A DNA stretch of 6,670 bases from Deltaproteobacteria bacterium (lineage in GTDB: Bacteria; Desulfobacterota; Desulfobaccia; Desulfobaccales; Desulfobaccaceae), in assembly GCA_016874895.1 (NCBI GenBank), contig VGSX01000200.1:1-6670 (forward strand), written 5' to 3'. Under the pieces are notes generated by a model that was not told the origin of the DNA, ran no database searches, and was given only the letters and a program-made list of their open reading frames with translations. Shown here piece after piece: positions 5,233 through 6,670 of the stretch. Each line of letters opens with the position of its first letter. Position 1 is the stretch's first letter. The position numbers and the translations under genes are program-made.

Positions 5233-6670
5233 CTAGTAGAGAAGGTAGGCTTGTCTGGTCTTTAAAAACGTATTCAGGTCTTGTTGCCATCGTTGCTTAA
5301 TCTCTCGGGGATCAAGCCCGCTTTTAAGGTCCGCCAGAGCCTCCCGGGAACCGATCATGCCGAGATTGCGGTCGAGTTGAAATTCACCGGGATACAGGGT
5401 ATAAAGGGCAGCGGCCAACTCAATGCCCAGGGATGGGCTATCCAGGGTCTGGCGGTCGGTGAGGTGCAGTCGGACGCCCTGGCACTTCTGGCCGCGGTGG
5501 CGGCTGGAGGTGGGCATGAAGTTCGTTGGGGTAAAAGACACCCCGGGGATCTGGCGGGCGCTCAGATAGCGGGCCAGCTGCTCCCCGGAAATCCAGGGAG
5601 CCCCCACCACTTCGAAGGGACTAGGGGTGCCCCGCCCGACACTGACATTGGCGGACTCCACCAGGGCCACACCGGGGTAAAGGATCGTCTGGGTGAGGGA
5701 CCGGAGGTTGGGGGAGGGGGGCGTCCAGGTTAGTCCGGTCTGGTCAAACCAGGCGTCCCGGCGGTAGCCCGACATTTTTATGACCTGGAGCCTGGCACCG
5801 ATCCGATTTTCCCGGTTAAACAGGTGGGCCAGTTCCCCCACCGTCAGGCCGTAGCGCACGGGCAACGGGAAATATCCCACAAAGGATTTTAACCCGGGCT
5901 CCAGCACCGGACCCTGGACCACCCCGGCGGTGATGGGGTTAGGCCGGTCCAGCACGTAGAAATCCAGATCATGGGCCGCGGCCGCTTCCATGGCGTAAGC
6001 CATGGTGGTGATATAAGTATAAAAGCGGACGCCCACATCCTGGATATCGTAAACCAGGGCATCCAGCCCCCGGAGCATTTCCGGGGTAGGTTTTTTGACC
6101 TCGCCGTACAGGCTGTAAACCGGCAGTCCGGTGGCCGGATCCCGGCTGGAGGAGATTTTTTCATCCAGATGGCCTGTCAGACCGTGTTCCGGGCTGAAAA
6201 TGGCCCGCAGTTTCACCCCGGGGGCGCTCCTGAGGAGGTCGACGATGGACCTGCCGGAGGCGCTGCGACCGGTGTGGTTGGTGATTACTCCCAGGTTTTT
6301 GCCAACCAGCGGGGCAAATCCCTGGGTGGCCAGGACGTCCAGGCCGCTTTGCACCCTCTCCGGGCTGTCGCTGGCCCCGAATCCGAGACTCTCCTCATCC
6401 AGACAGGGCACATCCCCCGAGGCCATTTCCGCCGGCGGTCCCATGGGCACGGCCGCGGCCACCGCCGCGGCCGTATAGGTCCGCAAGGACTTGACTACGC
6501 CCCGTCCGTGGGGGTGGAGCCGGTTGGTGAGGATAATCAGGAATGTTTGGGAGTTGGGATCCATCCAGATGGACGTGCCGGTGTAACCGGTGTGGCCGAA
6601 GGAGCCCCTCGGAAAGGACAGGGTGAAGGGCTTGCTGAAGGGGGAGAGCATATCCCAGCCCAGGGCTCGG
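5233..6670 (-). CDS. Serine hydrolase (beta-lactamase-like) / NamZ (DUF1343) fusion, 5' end outside window
   Basis: The open frame continues past the window edge: RALGWD precedes the first internal ATG at 6651, so that ATG is not the start. Counting from it, residues 1-46 are the end of a beta-lactamase/penicillin-binding-type serine hydrolase domain, with the HTGYTG motif at 20-25 and SIWMDP after it. Residues about 47-97 are a low-complexity linker containing AAAVAAAV (61-68). Residues 98-472 are a full DUF1343 domain with GVITNHTG (121-128), SPEHG (153-157), YDIQDVGVRFYTY (201-213), LDRPNP (234-239) and SANVSVGRGTPSPFE (333-347). Characterised DUF1343 proteins (NamZ, family GH171) remove terminal N-acetylmuramic acid from peptidoglycan fragments. 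The protein is therefore probably an exported cell-wall recycling or remodelling enzyme; a signal peptide would lie outside the window. It ends in TAG at 5235-5233 followed by eight T's, without a convincing hairpin. It has no evident functional link to the signalling genes. Confidence 0.92.
   Translation of the reverse strand, partial: RALGWDMLSPFSKPFTLSFPRGSFGHTGYTGTSIWMDPNSQTFLIILTNRLHPHGRGVVKSLRTYTAAAVAAAVPMGPPAEMASGDVPCLDEESLGFGASDSPERVQSGLDVLATQGFAPLVGKNLGVITNHTGRSASGRSIVDLLRSAPGVKLRAIFSPEHGLTGHLDEKISSSRDPATGLPVYSLYGEVKKPTPEMLRGLDALVYDIQDVGVRFYTYITTMAYAMEAAAAHDLDFYVLDRPNPITAGVVQGPVLEPGLKSFVGYFPLPVRYGLTVGELAHLFNRENRIGARLQVIKMSGYRRDAWFDQTGLTWTPPSPNLRSLTQTILYPGVALVESANVSVGRGTPSPFEVVGAPWISGEQLARYLSARQIPGVSFTPTNFMPTSSRHRGQKCQGVRLHLTDRQTLDSPSLGIELAAALYTLYPGEFQLDRNLGMIGSREALADLKSGLDPREIKQRWQQDLNTFLKTRQAYLLY

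Noticed and set aside
5215..5240. T-run after the NamZ fusion stop codon as an intrinsic terminator
   Set aside because: No stable hairpin directly precedes the eight T's on the minus strand.
5281..5733. A 150-codon plus-strand open frame inside the NamZ domain
   Set aside because: The minus-strand frame carries all conserved DUF1343 motifs, so this is an antisense shadow.
6447..6471. GCCGCGGCC repeats on both sides of a short spacer
   Set aside because: They encode the AAAVAAAV linker and are explained by Ala codon bias in a GC-rich genome.

Overview
The window reads as chromosomal DNA of a Gram-negative bacterium. It is probably a Desulfobacterota member (former Deltaproteobacteria), judged from GC-rich coding sequence, an NtrY-type transmembrane kinase next to an NtrX/NtrC-type regulator, and a second kinase with a Cache-like sensor. 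The lineage is an inference; no rRNA or other marker gene is present. Every gene runs on the minus strand, so transcription goes from high to low coordinates.

In order of transcription: (i) 6670-5233 is the 3' part of an exported cell-wall enzyme gene. The tail of a beta-lactamase-like serine hydrolase domain is joined by an Ala-rich linker to a full-length DUF1343/NamZ-type domain (exo-N-acetylmuramidase family). Its 5' end lies outside the window. (ii) 5232-4774 has no intact gene. It holds the wreck of a group II intron: a frameshifted piece of the reverse transcriptase (RT) ending just after the FLGFTH motif, then directly the degenerate domain V and VI RNA hairpins. The maturase part and the whole 5' half of the intron are gone. 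A good sigma70-like promoter follows at 4837-4809. (iii) 4773-2917 is a Cache-type sensor histidine kinase. (iv) 2920-614 is an NtrY-like histidine kinase overlapping the previous gene by ATGA. (v) 613-427 is an intergenic region with short repeats and a 12-bp palindrome. (vi) 426-1 is the receiver domain of a response regulator, cut by the window edge just where a sigma54 AAA+ domain would begin.

The two kinases and the regulator look like one signalling operon in which two different membrane sensors could feed a single regulator. The most unusual points are an array of eight 7-bp repeats that forms the last codons and stop of the NtrY-like gene, and the collapsed group II intron lying directly upstream of the operon's promoter. 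I found no defence system, CRISPR array, RNA gene of a standard class or intact mobile element.
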